Shown here one piece after another: positions 50,416-61,127 of a stretch of DNA of 64,000 nt. The notes beneath the pieces are model-generated. The model was not told the DNA's origin and did no database searches. It saw nothing but the letters and a program-made list of their open reading frames with translations. How positions within the stretch are numbered: the stretch's first letter is position 1; every line of letters begins with the position of its first letter. Source of the DNA: Agrobacterium salinitolerans (GTDB taxonomy: Bacteria > Pseudomonadota > Alphaproteobacteria > Rhizobiales > Rhizobiaceae). Position numbers and translations under genes: made by a program. The DNA is taken from assembly GCF_002008225.1 (NCBI RefSeq), contig NZ_MRDH01000018.1, forward strand, positions 62,001-126,000. Direction: 5' to 3'.

Positions 50416-51141
50416 TCAAGCCGCTTCGCGGAAGCGATATCCTACGCCATAAAGCGTTTCAATCATATCGAAGTCGCCATCGACCAGTTTGAACTTCTTG
50501 CGAAGGCGCTTGATATGGCTGTCGATGGTGCGGTCGTCCACATAGACCTGTTCGTCATAGGCGGCATCCATCAGCGCGTCGCGGCTTTTCACCACGCCCG
50601 GTCGCTGCGCCAGCGAATGCAGGATGAGGAATTCGGTGACCGTGAGCGTCACCGGCTCACCCTTCCAGGTGCAGGTGTGGCGTTCCTGGTCCATGGCGAG
50701 CTGCCCGCGCTCCAGCGTGCGCGCCTGCTGATCGGCGGTCGGCTTCAGCACGCTGCCGGTTGCAGCAGACGCTTCGCGGCTGCTGGCGCGGCGCAGGATG
50801 GCTTTGACGCGTTCCACCAGAAGACGCTGCGAGAAGGGTTTCGTGATGAAGTCGTCAGCGCCCATCTTCAGGCCGAACAATTCGTCGATCTCTTCATCCT
50901 TGGAGGTGAGGAAGATAACCGGCAGATCCGACTTCTGGCGAAGACGCCGCAGAAGCTCCATGCCGTCCATGCGTGGCATCTTAATATCGAAAATGGCGAG
51001 CTGCGGCGGGCGGGCGATCAGCCCGTCAAGCGCGGAGGCGCCGTCCGTATACGTTTCGACCCGGTAGCCTTCGGCTTCGAGCGCGATCGATACCGAAGTC
51101 AGAATATTCCGGTCGTCGTCGACAAGCGCGATCGTCTGCAT
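50416..51141 (-). CDS. chvI: Two-component response regulator ChvI
   Basis: A 241-residue OmpR-type regulator. The receiver domain has DDD at residues 8-10, Asp52 in [13 protein letters not shown] as phospho-acceptor and the switch lysine in [11 protein letters not shown]. The C-terminal winged helix ends in [15 protein letters not shown], with [16 protein letters not shown] as recognition helix. I set the start at ATG 51141 (MQTIALVDD), which has GGAG upstream and gives the family length; ATG 51162 is a further in-frame option. It is divergent from pckA. Confidence 0.95.
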   Translation of the reverse strand: MQTIALVDDDRNILTSVSIALEAEGYRVETYTDGASALDGLIARPPQLAIFDIKMPRMDGMELLRRLRQKSDLPVIFLTSKDEEIDELFGLKMGADDFITKPFSQRLLVERVKAILRRASSREASAATGSVLKPTADQQARTLERGQLAMDQERHTCTWKGEPVTLTVTEFLILHSLAQRPGVVKSRDALMDAAYDEQVYVDDRTIDSHIKRLRKKFKLVDGDFDMIETLYGVGYRFREAA

Positions 51142-51480
51142 GTAGTTGGTCTCCATCGTCATTTTCTCGTAACTCCCGACATTCACCCAGCCAAGGTTGT
51201 GCGCCGCGAGCCACTCTCTTGAGTATAAAGGTGGAACAAATTGTGGCAAAGGAAAACTCGCCCCGAAATCGCCAGTGAGGCGGGAGCGGATTTTGCAAAA
51301 AGGCCGCAGCTGGATTTTAATGCGTCTTCAACCGATTTAAAAAGAAATAAAATCTTTTAAATCGATTAATATATTGAAATTACTAAGTTTTTTAAAGTTT
51401 GGCTCTTGCGTTTCTAAAAGCTGCCACGTATTTTCCGTGAAAATTTCAACGGCCTTATCGTCATCAACAAGGAACGCGTC
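51142..51480. promoter_or_regulatory. chvI-pckA divergent intergenic region with a palindrome and candidate pckA promoter
   Basis: This 339-base gap holds no gene. A perfect inverted repeat CGATTTAAAA / TTTTAAATCG (51333-51342 and 51355-51364, 12-base spacer) lies in an A/T-rich stretch and is a candidate operator. Downstream, TTGCGT (51406) and TATTTT (51429) with 17 bases between them could be the pckA promoter. AAGGAA precedes the pckA ATG. Two divergent transcription units must start here. Confidence 0.6.
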
Positions 51481-53091
51481 ATGAACGAGCTTGGGGTTCA
51501 TAATCCTGCCAATGGAGTTGCGGAACTCGGACTGGGCGAGGCCTCCCGCGTCTTTTATAACCTCAATGAGAGCGAATTATACGAGCACGCGATCCGTAAC
51601 GGCGAAGCCGAACTGACCATCGACGGTGCGCTGCGCGCCGTCACCGGCCAGCATACGGGCCGCTCGCCGAAGGATAAATTCGTCGTTCGTGATGCTTCCA
51701 CCGAGAACACCATCTGGTGGGACAACAACAAGCCGCTGTCGCCGGAAAATTTCGAGCTGCTGCGTCAGGACATGCTGGCCCACGCCGCCGGCAAGACGCT
51801 TTACGTGCAGGACCTGATCGGCGGCGCCGATGAGGAAAATGCGCTGCCGACACGCGTCGTCACCGAGCTTGCCTGGCATTCGCTGTTCATCCGCAATCTG
51901 CTGATCCGGCCGAAGGGGGAGACGCTTTCGGGCTTCAGCCAGAAGCTCACCATCATCAACCTGCCAAGCTTCAAGGCCGATCCGGCGCGTCACGGTGTTC
52001 GTTCGGAAACCGTCATTGCCTGCGATCTGACCAACGGCCTCGTCCTCATCGGCGGCACCTCCTATGCCGGTGAAAACAAGAAGTCGGTCTTCACGGTGCT
52101 GAACTACCTGCTGCCGGCCAAGGGCGTCATGCCCATGCATTGCTCGGCCAATGTCGGTCCGCAGGGTGATTCCGCCGTTTTCTTTGGCCTCTCCGGTACC
52201 GGCAAGACCACGCTGTCCGCCGATCCGTCGCGCACGCTGATCGGCGATGACGAACATGGCTGGGGCGAGCACGGCATCTTCAATTTCGAAGGCGGCTGCT
52301 ATGCCAAGGCGATCAAGCTTTCGGCGGAAGCCGAGCCGGAAATCTACGCCGCGACCAATCGTTTCGGCACGGTTCTCGAAAACGTCGTGCTGGATGAAAG
52401 CCGGGTTCCTGATTTCAATGACAATTCGCTGACGGAAAACACCCGCAGCGCCTATCCATTGCACTTTATTCCGAATGCATCGGAAACGGGCATTGCCGGC
52501 CATCCGAAGACGATCATCATGCTGACGGCGGATGCCTTCGGTGTGCTGCCGCCGATCGCGCGTCTGACGCCGGAACAGGCCATGTACCACTTCCTCTCCG
52601 GATACACCGCTAAGGTTGCCGGCACGGAAAAGGGCGTGACCGAGCCGGAAGCGACATTCTCGACCTGCTTCGGCGCACCCTTCATGCCGCGCCACCCGGC
52701 GGAATACGGCAACCTGCTGCGTGAGCTGATCGGCAAGCACGGCGTCGATTGCTGGCTGGTGAATACAGGCTGGACCGGCGGCGCCTATGGCATCGGCAAG
52801 CGTATGCCCATCAAGGCAACGCGCGCGCTTCTAACGGCCGCACTTACCGGCGACCTGAAGAACGCGCAATTCCGCACCGATGCGAATTTTGGTTTCGCCG
52901 TGCCGCTGTCGCTTGATGGCGTCGACAGCGCAATCCTCGATCCGCGTTCCACCTGGGCCGATGGCGCAGCTTACGACGCGCAAGCGAAGAAGCTGGTGTC
53001 GATGTTCGTCACGAACTTCACCAAGTTCGAAGACCATGTCGACAGCAAGGTGCGCGACGCAGCGCCGGGCCTTTTGCTCGCGGCTGAATAA
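51481..53091 (+). CDS. pckA: ATP-dependent phosphoenolpyruvate carboxykinase
   Basis: A 536-residue PckA that converts oxaloacetate to PEP, the entry to gluconeogenesis. [12 protein letters not shown] near residue 55 binds substrate, [18 protein letters not shown] near 238 is the kinase-1a P-loop, and [21 protein letters not shown] near 258 holds the metal ligands (kept shorter here as [18 protein letters not shown]). It lies beside chvI, as in other rhizobia. A hairpin at 53117-53139 follows. Confidence 0.97.
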   Translation: MNELGVHNPANGVAELGLGEASRVFYNLNESELYEHAIRNGEAELTIDGALRAVTGQHTGRSPKDKFVVRDASTENTIWWDNNKPLSPENFELLRQDMLAHAAGKTLYVQDLIGGADEENALPTRVVTELAWHSLFIRNLLIRPKGETLSGFSQKLTIINLPSFKADPARHGVRSETVIACDLTNGLVLIGGTSYAGENKKSVFTVLNYLLPAKGVMPMHCSANVGPQGDSAVFFGLSGTGKTTLSADPSRTLIGDDEHGWGEHGIFNFEGGCYAKAIKLSAEAEPEIYAATNRFGTVLENVVLDESRVPDFNDNSLTENTRSAYPLHFIPNASETGIAGHPKTIIMLTADAFGVLPPIARLTPEQAMYHFLSGYTAKVAGTEKGVTEPEATFSTCFGAPFMPRHPAEYGNLLRELIGKHGVDCWLVNTGWTGGAYGIGKRMPIKATRALLTAALTGDLKNAQFRTDANFGFAVPLSLDGVDSAILDPRSTWADGAAYDAQAKKLVSMFVTNFTKFEDHVDSKVRDAAPGLLLAAE

Positions 53092-53116
53092 TAAGGCCTC
53101 ATTTGTGAGGAGGAGC

Positions 53117-53139
53117 GGACCCGGCCTTGTGCCGGGTTC
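53117..53139 (+). terminator. Terminator after pckA
   Basis: A 7-bp perfect stem (ACCCGGC / GCCGGGT), extendable by G-U and G-C pairs to nine, with a CTTGT loop and a TTCTTTCGTTT tract after it. Confidence 0.65.
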
Positions 53140-53202
53140 TTTCGTTTGCTCCTCTGTTTTAATTTTTCGCGATCTGTGGCATCACCGGCGCGGAGAGAAA
53201 AC

Positions 53203-53637
53203 ATGGCCAGCGACCCGCTTTACATCAATAACCGCATCACCATTGCCGGCTGGGAACTGACGGAGCAATTCGTGCTGGCCGGCGGGCCGGGCGGCCAGAA
53301 CGTCAACAAGGTCTCGACGGCGGTTCAGCTGTTTTTCGACATTGCCAATTCGCCCTCCCTTCCGGATCGGGTAAAGACCAATGCACTGCGCCTCGGTGGC
53401 AGGCGTGTGTCCAAAGATGGTGTGCTGATGATCGAGGCAAGCCGGTTTCGCAGTCAGGAACGCAATCGCGAAGACGCCCGCGAGCGGCTGAAGGAAATGC
53501 TTCTCGAAGCTGCCGCCCCTCCGCCGCCGGTGCGCAAGGCCACCAAGCCCACCAAGGGGTCGGTTGAGCGCCGCCTCAAGGCGAAGTCTGGCCGCTCCGA
53601 TATCAAGAAAATGCGCGGCAAGCCCTCGGGCGAATAA
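53203..53637 (+). CDS. arfB: Ribosome rescue peptidyl-tRNA hydrolase ArfB
   Basis: A 144-residue ArfB (YaeJ), which frees stalled ribosomes. The catalytic GGQ lies in LAGGPGGQNVNKVSTAVQL near residue 25, and the C-terminal tail from about 105 on is rich in Lys and Arg, as needed to enter the mRNA channel. The ATG at 53203 with GGAGAG upstream was chosen over an upstream in-frame start. It stands alone between pckA and the LysM gene. Confidence 0.92.
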   Translation: MASDPLYINNRITIAGWELTEQFVLAGGPGGQNVNKVSTAVQLFFDIANSPSLPDRVKTNALRLGGRRVSKDGVLMIEASRFRSQERNREDARERLKEMLLEAAAPPPPVRKATKPTKGSVERRLKAKSGRSDIKKMRGKPSGE

Positions 53638-53712
53638 GGGCCAAATGTTTCGCCCTTGTCATAGAGCTTCAAATATCGTCTGGTAAGCCTCCCTACAACC
53701 AAGGAGGGTGCT

Positions 53713-54162
53713 ATGGGTCTGTTCAATTTCATCAAGGAAGCGGGAAAGAAGCTCGGTATCGGCGGTGACGATGCCCCTGATGTCGAAGCTGTCAAGAAGG
53801 AACTCGCTTCCCACGATCTCGGCACGGACAAGGTTCAGGTCGCAGTGGTGGACGACAAGGTCGTTCTGAAGGGCGAAGTAGCCGATCAGTCGGTTTTCGA
53901 AAAGGCGGTCATCGCGGTCGGCAATACGCTCGGCATTTCCAAGGTCGAGGCTGGCGAGCTGAAAGTGACTGACGCGCCCGCGAAAGAACCCGTCTTCTAC
54001 ACGGTCAAGAAGGGCGACAATCTCTGGAAGATTGCGGAAGCCCAGTATGGCAAGGCAAATGGCGCGAAGAACAACATCATCTTCGAAGCCAACAAGCCGA
54101 TGCTGACGCATCCCGACAAGATTTATCCCGGACAGGTCCTGCGTATTCCTGAGCTTGCATAA
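53713..54162 (+). CDS. BON-LysM domain protein (Kbp/YgaU type)
   Basis: A 149-residue protein with an N-terminal BON domain (about 20-85; VVDDKVVLKGEVADQSVFEK) and a C-terminal LysM domain (about 97-147; FYTVKKGDNLWKIAEAQYG to LRIPELA). E. coli Kbp (YgaU) has the same length and order and binds potassium in the cytoplasm. No signal peptide is visible, which fits a cytoplasmic role rather than cell-wall binding. It converges on coaA. Confidence 0.88.
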   Translation: MGLFNFIKEAGKKLGIGGDDAPDVEAVKKELASHDLGTDKVQVAVVDDKVVLKGEVADQSVFEKAVIAVGNTLGISKVEAGELKVTDAPAKEPVFYTVKKGDNLWKIAEAQYGKANGAKNNIIFEANKPMLTHPDKIYPGQVLRIPELA

Positions 54163-54205
54163 TAGCGGATTTTAACCGCCAAGGGTGCCGCCATGCGCGG
54201 CATCT

Positions 54206-55174
54206 TCACAGCTTGCGAAGCGCTACCGTGTCGATCAGGTGGTTCTTGCCCTTGCGAAGGATGAGATCGGCGCGCGGGCGCGTCGGCACGATGTTCTGGC
54301 GCAGGTTCTTCAGGTTGATGTTCTGCCAGAGCCCTTCGGCAATGCTGAGCGCTGCCTCTTCGCTGATCGACGCATAACGGTTGAAGAATGAATTCGGGTC
54401 GCGGAAGGCGGTCTGTCTCAGATTCATGAACCGGTTCACATACCAGTTGTGAATGAAGTCCTCGTCGGCATCGATATAAATCGAAAAATCGAAAAAGTCG
54501 GAAACGATCGGCACGATCCGCCCACCCGCCGGCAGGTCGCGCGATTGCAGTACGTTGATGCCTTCGAAGATCAGGATATCCGGCTGGTCTATGACAGTGA
54601 ATTCGTTCGGCAGAACGTCGTAGGTCAGGTGCGAATAACGCGGCGCCTTCACATTCGGCTGGCCCGCCTTTATCGCCGATAGGAAACGCAGGAGCGCGCC
54701 GATATCGTAACTTTCGGGAAAGCCCTTGCGCTCCATCAGGTTTTCCCGCCGCAGGACCTCGTTTGGATAGAGAAATCCATCAGTCGTGATGAGATCGACC
54801 TTCGGGCTGGAGGGCCAGCGGGCCAGAAGCTCCTTCAGGATACGCGCCGTTGTGGACTTGCCAACGGCCACCGATCCGGCAATGCCGATGACAAAGGGCG
54901 TCTTGTTGACGTCACCCATGTTGAGGAAGCGGTTGCGCTGTTCGAATAGCAGCTGCGAGGCTTCTACATGGGAGGACAATAGGCGCGATAGCGAGAGATA
55001 GATGCGCCGCACTTCATCCAGATCGATCGGATCATCAAGCGAACGTAGCCGTTTGACCTCGTCGGCGGAAAGGGTCAGTGGCGTATCGGCGCGAAACTTC
55101 GCCCATTCTTCCGAACTGAAGAAGTGGTATGGCGAATATTCATCCGGTCGGAAATGATCGAGTGTGCCTGGCAT
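54206..55174 (-). CDS. coaA: Type I pantothenate kinase
   Basis: A 322-residue CoaA, the committed step of coenzyme A synthesis. The P-loop [18 protein letters not shown] is near residue 97, and [15 protein letters not shown] near 125 holds the catalytic aspartate. I chose ATG 55174 because GGGGAG lies upstream; an ATG at 55207 overlapping the hisE stop is possible. It is last in the his operon. coaE, the final enzyme of the same pathway, is 38 kb away. Confidence 0.95.
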   Translation of the reverse strand: MPGTLDHFRPDEYSPYHFFSSEEWAKFRADTPLTLSADEVKRLRSLDDPIDLDEVRRIYLSLSRLLSSHVEASQLLFEQRNRFLNMGDVNKTPFVIGIAGSVAVGKSTTARILKELLARWPSSPKVDLITTDGFLYPNEVLRRENLMERKGFPESYDIGALLRFLSAIKAGQPNVKAPRYSHLTYDVLPNEFTVIDQPDILIFEGINVLQSRDLPAGGRIVPIVSDFFDFSIYIDADEDFIHNWYVNRFMNLRQTAFRDPNSFFNRYASISEEAALSIAEGLWQNINLKNLRQNIVPTRPRADLILRKGKNHLIDTVALRKL

Positions 55175-55203
55175 GCCTCTCTCCCCGCTGCCTGCCTCCA
55201 CAT

Positions 55204-55527
55204 TCATGATGTCGGCCTCGCCGCCTTTTCCGCAAGGCCGGTCTGCCCGGTCCGGCGCTCCAGTTCGGCAAAGACGTCACTCAGGGGAATCTCGGCGATC
55301 TTCAGCACCACCAGCAGATGGTAAAGCAGGTCGGCGGCCTCGTTCTTCAGCCCATCACGGTCTTTCGCGATGGCGGCGATGACGGCTTCCACGGCCTCTT
55401 CGCCGAGTTTTTTGGCGGCGCGTTCCTGACCGGCAGCAACCAGCTTGGCCGTCCAGGATTCATCAGGAGAGGCGGCGGCGCGTGTCGCGACGATACGCTC
55501 CAGATCGGAAAGGGAAAATGCGCTCAT
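55204..55527 (-). CDS. hisE: Phosphoribosyl-ATP pyrophosphatase
   Basis: A 107-residue HisE, second enzyme of histidine synthesis. The metal-binding motif [15 protein letters not shown] near residue 38 and [14 protein letters not shown] near 62 give the all-alpha MazG-like fold. HisI is not fused to it. It starts 15 bases after the hisF stop. Confidence 0.94.
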   Translation of the reverse strand: MSAFSLSDLERIVATRAAASPDESWTAKLVAAGQERAAKKLGEEAVEAVIAAIAKDRDGLKNEAADLLYHLLVVLKIAEIPLSDVFAELERRTGQTGLAEKAARPTS

Positions 55528-55542
55528 GGGGAAATCCTGCAA

Positions 55543-56319
55543 TCAGTCGAGACGCATGGCGATACCATGCTCGGCCATGTAGGTCTTGGCTTGCCCGATC
55601 GAATAGGTGCCGAAGTGGAAGATGGAGGCTGCAAGCACCGCAGTTGCATGGCCATCGCGCACGCCCGCCACCAGATCGTCCAGAGTTCCAACGCCGCCCG
55701 AGGCGATGACGGGCACGCGAACCTGATCGGCAATGGTGCGTGTCAGGCCGATATCATATCCGCTCTTGGTGCCGTCGCGATCCATCGAGGTTACAAGCAA
55801 TTCGCCGGCGCCGCGTTCGACCATCTTGATGGCGAATTCGACGGCGTCGATCCCGGTCGGCTGGCGCCCGCCATGGGTGAAGATTTCCCAGCGACCTTCT
55901 TCTCCGTCCTTCGAAACGCGCTTGGCGTCGATGGAAACGACGATGCACTGGTTGCCGAATTTATCGGCCGCCTGCGCCACAAAATCCGGATCCTTGACGG
56001 CTGCGGAATTGATCGAGACCTTGTCGGCCCCGCACAGAAGCAGCTTGCGGATGTCGGCGACGCTGCGAACCCCGCCGCCAACGGTCAGCGGCATGAAGCA
56101 ATGGTCGGCGGTACGCGAGACGACATCGAAGATCGTGTCACGATTATCCGAAGAGGCGGTAATGTCGAGGAAGCAGAGTTCGTCCGCTCCGGCCGCATCA
56201 TAGGCTTTCGCCGCCTCGACGGGATCGCCAGCGTCGATCAGGTCGACAAAGTTCACGCCCTTGACGACACGACCGTCCTTCACATCCAGGCAGGGAATAA
56301 CGCGGGCTTTGAGGGTCAT
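55543..56319 (-). CDS. hisF: Imidazole glycerol phosphate synthase cyclase subunit
   Basis: A 258-residue TIM barrel. [18 protein letters not shown] at the N-terminus holds catalytic Asp11, and [16 protein letters not shown] near residue 126 holds the second catalytic Asp. It pairs with HisH. The start overlaps the hisA stop by four bases. Confidence 0.97.
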   Translation of the reverse strand: MTLKARVIPCLDVKDGRVVKGVNFVDLIDAGDPVEAAKAYDAAGADELCFLDITASSDNRDTIFDVVSRTADHCFMPLTVGGGVRSVADIRKLLLCGADKVSINSAAVKDPDFVAQAADKFGNQCIVVSIDAKRVSKDGEEGRWEIFTHGGRQPTGIDAVEFAIKMVERGAGELLVTSMDRDGTKSGYDIGLTRTIADQVRVPVIASGGVGTLDDLVAGVRDGHATAVLAASIFHFGTYSIGQAKTYMAEHGIAMRLD

Positions 56320-57059
56320 ACGTTTACCTCCTTTGCAGCCTTGATGAGGGTAAGCGCCTCGGCGGGGTCGATGCGACCGTCATAAAGCGCGCGACCGGAA
56401 ATCGCACCCTCAAGCTTTGCGGCATCCGGCTGCAGCATGCGCTTGATATCATCGATGGAGGCAAGTCCGCCGGACGCGATGACCGGGATCGATACGGCAT
56501 CCGCCAGTTCCAGCGTCGAGGCCCAGTTGATGCCGGCTAGAATGCCGTCACGATCGATATCGGTATAGATGATGGCGGCAACGCCAGCGCCTTCAAAACG
56601 TTTGGCAAGTTCGATGACACCGAGTTCGGAGGCTTCCGCCCAGCCTTCCACCGCCACCTTGCCGCCTTTGGCGTCGATGCCGACGGCGACCTGGCCGGGG
56701 AAACGTTTGCAAGCCTCAATGACCAGAACCGGATCGCGAACTGCCACCGTGCCGAGAATGACGCGCGCAAGACCACGGCTCAGCCAGGCCTCGATATGAT
56801 CCAGCGTGCGGATGCCGCCGCCCAGCTGCACCGGGTTTTTCGTGGCTTTCAGAATGGCATCAACCGCTGCACCGTTGACTGTTTCACCAGCAAAGGCGCC
56901 GTTGAGATCAACCACATGCAGCCATTCAAAACCCTGATCCTCGAAGGCTTTCGCCTGCGCGCCGGGATCGGTGTTGTAGACGGTTGCCTGGTCCATATCG
57001 CCGAGTTTCAGGCGAACGCACTCACCGTCTTTGAGATCGATTGCGGGGAAAAGAATCAT
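56316..57059 (-). CDS. hisA: Phosphoribosylformimino-5-aminoimidazole carboxamide ribotide isomerase
   Basis: A 247-residue TIM barrel homologous to His[19 protein letters not shown] near residue 4 holds the catalytic Asp8, and [17 protein letters not shown] near 125 holds the second. It lies one base after hisH and overlaps hisF. Confidence 0.96.
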   Translation of the reverse strand: MILFPAIDLKDGECVRLKLGDMDQATVYNTDPGAQAKAFEDQGFEWLHVVDLNGAFAGETVNGAAVDAILKATKNPVQLGGGIRTLDHIEAWLSRGLARVILGTVAVRDPVLVIEACKRFPGQVAVGIDAKGGKVAVEGWAEASELGVIELAKRFEGAGVAAIIYTDIDRDGILAGINWASTLELADAVSIPVIASGGLASIDDIKRMLQPDAAKLEGAISGRALYDGRIDPAEALTLIKAAKEVNV

Positions 57060-57060
57060 G

Positions 57061-57711
57061 TCAGGGCTTCCAGCGCAGGAAATTTGAAATCAGGGCAAGG
57101 CCGAGCGTCTGGCTTTTTTCCGGGTGGAACTGCGCGCCCGCCATATTGTCGCGGCCGACAAAAGCCGTCATCGCGCCACCGTAATTGGTGGTGGCGATGA
57201 CGTCCGTCGAATGCTTGGCCGCCAGATGATAGGAATGCACGAAATAGGCGTGCAACCCGTCAGCGCCTGTCTTGATGCCGTCGAACAGCGGGTGGGCGTG
57301 GCGAATTTCCAGCGTGTTCCAGCCGATCTGCGGGATTTTAAGAGTGGGATCGGACGGCGTCATTTCCACGACGTCACCTTCGATCCAGCCGAGCCCGGTG
57401 CTGACGGTCTTTTCCAGCCCGCGTGAGGACATCAGCTGCATGCCGACGCAGATGCCGAGGAAGGGATGGGCCCTTTTTTCGACGGCTTCGATGAGTGCGT
57501 CATGCATTCCGGGAACGGCGTCAAGACCGGCGCGGCAATCCGCATAGGCGCCGACACCCGGCAGCACGATGCGGTCCGCCGAGGCGACATGATCCGGCCT
57601 GTCGGTCAGGTCGATAGTTGCATCGATGCCGGCTTCGCGGGCGGCACGCTCGAAAGCTTTGGTGGCCGAACGCAGGTTGCCCGAACCGTAGTCGATAATC
57701 GCGACACGCAT
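57061..57711 (-). CDS. hisH: Imidazole glycerol phosphate synthase glutaminase subunit
   Basis: A 216-residue class I glutamine amidotransferase. The nucleophilic cysteine is in [15 protein letters not shown] near residue 85, and QFHPEKSQ near 194 holds the His and Glu of the triad. It supplies ammonia to HisF. ATG 57711 follows GGAAGG by seven bases. The DUF2628 gene precedes it by one base. Confidence 0.96.
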   Translation of the reverse strand: MRVAIIDYGSGNLRSATKAFERAAREAGIDATIDLTDRPDHVASADRIVLPGVGAYADCRAGLDAVPGMHDALIEAVEKRAHPFLGICVGMQLMSSRGLEKTVSTGLGWIEGDVVEMTPSDPTLKIPQIGWNTLEIRHAHPLFDGIKTGADGLHAYFVHSYHLAAKHSTDVIATTNYGGAMTAFVGRDNMAGAQFHPEKSQTLGLALISNFLRWKP

Positions 57712-57712
57712 G

Positions 57713-58207
57713 TCAGCGCCTTCCATTCAAGTCGAAAAGAAACGATCCGGCGGGATCGTTGACGAAGTTTTTGCCGCCGCTCTTTTGCGGCGAAGGGGTC
57801 CAGACCGGCTGGGACAGCTGTTCTGTCACGCCAGGATTCTCGGATAGACCGGAGAAATATATGTCTTCGGCACTCGAAAGATCAGGGGCGCAAACGACTG
57901 ACGTCAGCGTCCAGCCTTTGCGCATCAGGTGCCGGACGAGAAAATCGCGACCCTCCAACGCCGTGATAATCCCGATGGCAAAATTGCACAGAATGCCCAT
58001 TGGTTCGAATCCGGCTAACATCGAGGCCTGCCCGGCCGCGACGAGGGCGAAGACAACGAGAGCCGCCGCCAGCCACAGCCGGTTAATCGCAAGCCATAAC
58101 CATGGCGCAATGAGAGCCAGCCAGACGAAACGATCGGCAATGAAGCGGATCGTCTTGTGGTTCCTGTCCGGCCCGTTGGGGGCTTCCAGAACGAGATAGC
58201 TTGTCAT
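57713..58207 (-). CDS. DUF2628 membrane protein inside the histidine operon
   Basis: A 164-residue protein with two hydrophobic stretches ([20 protein letters not shown], then [18 protein letters not shown]) and a third near residue 75 ([16 protein letters not shown]), matching the DUF2628 family. Function is unknown. It lies between hisB and hisH, on the same strand, with about 20 bases to hisB and one to hisH, so it must be co-transcribed with histidine genes. Confidence 0.8.
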   Translation of the reverse strand: MTSYLVLEAPNGPDRNHKTIRFIADRFVWLALIAPWLWLAINRLWLAAALVVFALVAAGQASMLAGFEPMGILCNFAIGIITALEGRDFLVRHLMRKGWTLTSVVCAPDLSSAEDIYFSGLSENPGVTEQLSQPVWTPSPQKSGGKNFVNDPAGSFLFDLNGRR

Positions 58208-58228
58208 GGGCTTCCTGACGCTTTGGCG

Positions 58229-58825
58229 TCAGGCCAGCATGCCCTTCGTCGAGGGAACGCGGCCTGCCTGCCGGGGGTCGATCTCGGTTGCCGTACGAAG
58301 AACGCGGGCAACGGCCTTGAAGCACGTTTCGGCGATATGATGGTTGTTGGCGCCGTAATGGTTCAGGATATGCAGCGTAATGCCGGCATTCTGCGCGAGC
58401 GCCTGGAAGAACTCGCGCACCAGTTCGGTATCGAACGTGCCGATCTTCGGCGCGGAAAAATTGACGTTCCAGACCAGGAAGGGCCGGCCGGAAATATCGA
58501 CGGCGGCCTTGGTCATCGTCTCGTCCATGGCAAGATCGAGCGAGGCGTAACGGGTAATGCCGCGCCGGTCGCCCAAGGCCTTGGCAATTGCCTGGCCGAT
58601 GGCGATGCCGGTATCTTCCACGGTGTGGTGGTCATCGATATGCAGGTCGCCCTGAACTTCGATGTCCATGTCGATCAACGAATGGCGGCTCAACTGCTCC
58701 AGCATATGGTCGAAAAATCCCACGCCGGTGGAAATTTTCGATTTGCCGGTGCCGTCGATATCCACACGGACCGAAACCGAGGTTTCGTTGGTCTTGCGGA
58801 TAATTTCGCCTTTACGTTCTGCCAT
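58229..58825 (-). CDS. hisB: Imidazoleglycerol-phosphate dehydratase
   Basis: A 198-residue monofunctional HisB. The metal-binding histidine clusters are [15 protein letters not shown] near residue 40, [17 protein letters not shown] near 63 and [16 protein letters not shown] near 157. The ATG at 58825 was chosen with GGAG eight bases upstream; the frame stays open to 58873. It is the first gene of the his operon and is divergent from hslV over 200 bases. Confidence 0.96.
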   Translation of the reverse strand: MAERKGEIIRKTNETSVSVRVDIDGTGKSKISTGVGFFDHMLEQLSRHSLIDMDIEVQGDLHIDDHHTVEDTGIAIGQAIAKALGDRRGITRYASLDLAMDETMTKAAVDISGRPFLVWNVNFSAPKIGTFDTELVREFFQALAQNAGITLHILNHYGANNHHIAETCFKAVARVLRTATEIDPRQAGRVPSTKGMLA

Positions 58826-58934
58826 TTTGGCCGCTCCGTGAAAATGTCGCCGTTCCTTATCAGCACGGGACACAAATATCCAGTTGTTCCATCGTCTTGC
58901 CTTGCAGGCTCAAAACCAAGCAACGCCGCGAAGA

Positions 58935-58962
58935 TTGCAATCGTGAAAAGCAAACTTACATA
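58935..58962 (+). promoter_or_regulatory. Candidate hslVU promoter
   Basis: TTGCAA and TACATA are separated by 16 bases, about 65 bases before the hslV start in the 200-base hisB-hslV gap. It looks sigma-70-like; I do not see a clear heat-shock (RpoH) promoter. Confidence 0.4.
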
Positions 58963-59025
58963 GAACCCGAGAAGGGCCGCACCCCGGCCCGTTAACCCAG
59001 GCCCGGCAGGGCAGACAGGTGTTTG

Positions 59026-59550
59026 ATGACAACAATCATTACAGTCAGAAAGGGCGGCAAGGTCGTCATGGCTGGCGACGGGCAGGTAAGCCTTGGCCAG
59101 ACCGTCATGAAGGGCAATGCCCGCAAGGTTCGCCGCATCGGCAAGGGCGAAGTGATTGCCGGTTTTGCCGGCGCGACGGCGGATGCTTTTACGTTGCTCG
59201 ACCGTCTCGAAAAGAAACTCGAGCAATATCCCGGCCAGCTGATGCGCGCCGCCGTGGAGCTCGCGAAGGACTGGCGCACGGATAAATATCTGCGCAATCT
59301 CGAAGCCATGATGCTGGTGGCTGACAAATCGACCACGCTCGCCATCACCGGCAATGGTGATGTGCTGGAACCGGAACATGGCACAATCGCCATCGGCTCC
59401 GGCGGCAACTATGCCTTCGCAGCCGCCCGCGCCATGATGGATACGGACAAGTCGGCCGAGGACGTGGCGCGTCAGGCGCTCGATATCGCCGCCGATATCT
59501 GCGTTTATACCAACCACAATCTCGTCGTCGAAACGCTCGACGCCGAATAA
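59026..59550 (+). CDS. hslV: ATP-dependent protease peptidase subunit HslV (ClpQ)
   Basis: A 174-residue proteasome-like peptidase. After loss of the initiator Met, Thr2 of [20 protein letters not shown] becomes the N-terminal nucleophile, which decides the start: a TTG just upstream would destroy the active site. [17 protein letters not shown] near residue 46 and [15 protein letters not shown] near 125 are conserved. It forms the HslUV protease with the next gene. Confidence 0.96.
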   Translation: MTTIITVRKGGKVVMAGDGQVSLGQTVMKGNARKVRRIGKGEVIAGFAGATADAFTLLDRLEKKLEQYPGQLMRAAVELAKDWRTDKYLRNLEAMMLVADKSTTLAITGNGDVLEPEHGTIAIGSGGNYAFAAARAMMDTDKSAEDVARQALDIAADICVYTNHNLVVETLDAE

Positions 59551-59621
59551 GCAATTACTCACCAAGGGTCCTGTGGGCCGGGCCAAATGGCCGGCCGGAA
59601 CAGGAAAGCCGAGAGGATAGA

Positions 59622-60929
59622 ATGACCACTTTTTCTCCCCGGGAGATCGTCTCGGAACTCGACCGCCACATCATCGGTCAGCATGATGCCAAACGTGCGG
59701 TCGCAATTGCGCTGCGCAACCGCTGGCGTCGCCAGCAGCTCGATGAGAGCCTGCGCGACGAAGTCATGCCGAAAAATATTCTGATGATCGGGCCGACCGG
59801 TGTCGGCAAGACGGAGATTTCGCGCCGTCTCGCGAAGCTCGCCGGCGCGCCCTTTATCAAGGTCGAAGCCACGAAGTTCACCGAAGTCGGTTATGTCGGC
59901 CGCGACGTCGAACAGATCATCCGCGATCTGGTCGAGATCGGCATCGGCCTCGTGCGTGAAAAGAAGCGCGCCGAAGTGCAGGCCAAGGCGCATCAGAGCG
60001 CCGAAGAGCGCGTGCTTGACGCACTGGTGGGCGCAACGGCATCGCCGGGCACCCGTGAGAACTTCCGCAAGAAGCTGCGCGACGGCGAATTGGACGACAA
60101 GGAAATCGATATCGAGGTGACGGATAGCGGATCGGGCATGCCCGGTTTCGAAATTCCCGGCATGCCGGGCGCCAATATCGGCGTGCTCAACCTGTCGGAA
60201 ATGTTCGGCAAGGCCATGGGCGGACGCACCAAGAAGGTGCGCACGACGGTGTCCAAATCCTATGCCGATCTTATCCGCGACGAATCCGACAAGCTGCTCG
60301 ACAATGAAATGATCCAGCGCGAGGCGGTGAAATCGGTCGAAAATGACGGCATTGTCTTCCTTGACGAGATCGACAAGATCGCCGCCCGCGATGGCGGCAT
60401 GGGCGCCGGCGTGTCCCGCGAAGGTGTGCAGCGCGATTTGCTGCCGCTTGTCGAAGGCACGACGGTTTCGACGAAATACGGGCCTGTCAAAACCGACCAT
60501 GTTCTCTTCATCGCCTCGGGCGCCTTCCATGTGGCAAAGCCTTCGGACCTCCTTCCCGAACTTCAGGGCCGCCTGCCGATCCGCGTCGAGCTGAAGCCGC
60601 TGACGAAGGAGGATTTCCGCCGTATCCTGACCGAGACGGAAGCAAGCCTCATCCGCCAGTATAAGGCGCTGATGGCGACGGAAGAACTCGATCTCGATTT
60701 CACCGATGATGCAATCGATGCGCTGGCCGATGTGGCCGTTCATCTCAATTCGTCGGTCGAGAACATCGGCGCCCGCCGTTTGCAGACGGTCATGGAGCGA
60801 GTTCTCGACGAGATTTCCTTCAACGCACCGGATCGTGGTGGCTCCGCCGTCAAGATCGATCAGGAATACGTCAAAAAACATGTCGGCGATCTCGCCGCCG
60901 ATACGGATTTGTCGCGTTACATTCTCTGA
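59622..60929 (+). CDS. hslU: ATP-dependent protease ATPase subunit HslU (ClpY)
   Basis: A 435-residue AAA+ unfoldase. Walker [20 protein letters not shown] is near residue 60, the pore motif is in [14 protein letters not shown] near 88, Walker B is in [15 protein letters not shown] near 247, and the conserved C-terminal DLSRYIL tail that docks into HslV is present. ATG 59622 has GAGAGGA upstream. It follows hslV by 71 bases. Confidence 0.97.
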   Translation: MTTFSPREIVSELDRHIIGQHDAKRAVAIALRNRWRRQQLDESLRDEVMPKNILMIGPTGVGKTEISRRLAKLAGAPFIKVEATKFTEVGYVGRDVEQIIRDLVEIGIGLVREKKRAEVQAKAHQSAEERVLDALVGATASPGTRENFRKKLRDGELDDKEIDIEVTDSGSGMPGFEIPGMPGANIGVLNLSEMFGKAMGGRTKKVRTTVSKSYADLIRDESDKLLDNEMIQREAVKSVENDGIVFLDEIDKIAARDGGMGAGVSREGVQRDLLPLVEGTTVSTKYGPVKTDHVLFIASGAFHVAKPSDLLPELQGRLPIRVELKPLTKEDFRRILTETEASLIRQYKALMATEELDLDFTDDAIDALADVAVHLNSSVENIGARRLQTVMERVLDEISFNAPDRGGSAVKIDQEYVKKHVGDLAADTDLSRYIL

Positions 60930-60950
60930 AGACATCAGGGACAACGAAAG

Positions 60951-60979
60951 AAGAGTGCGGCCATATTTGCCGCACTCTT
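60951..60979 (+). terminator. Terminator after hslU
   Basis: An 11-bp stem (AAGAGTGCGGC / GCCGCACTCTT) with a seven-base loop is followed by TTATTTTAT. Confidence 0.88.
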
Positions 60980-61127
60980 TTATTTTATCCGCCTTGTCTC
61001 GCATTCAGCCCGCATTTTGTTTATGGGAAGGGCTGCATTCCGGTTGGAACCGCTTTCGTGGAATGGTCCGGTTTTCCCAGCACCTTTCGCTGGCGGAAGC
61101 CGCAGGCTTGAGAAAAGGCATTCGCTC

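Noticed and set aside
48539-50452. A 637-codon open frame on the plus strand opposite chvG
   Set aside because: It is the antisense shadow of a GC-rich gene. Its product is rich in Arg, His and Gly with no recognisable domain, while chvG on the other strand is unmistakable.
59559-61004. A 481-codon open frame opposite hslU
   Set aside because: Antisense shadow of hslU with no domain; it also crosses the hslU terminator.
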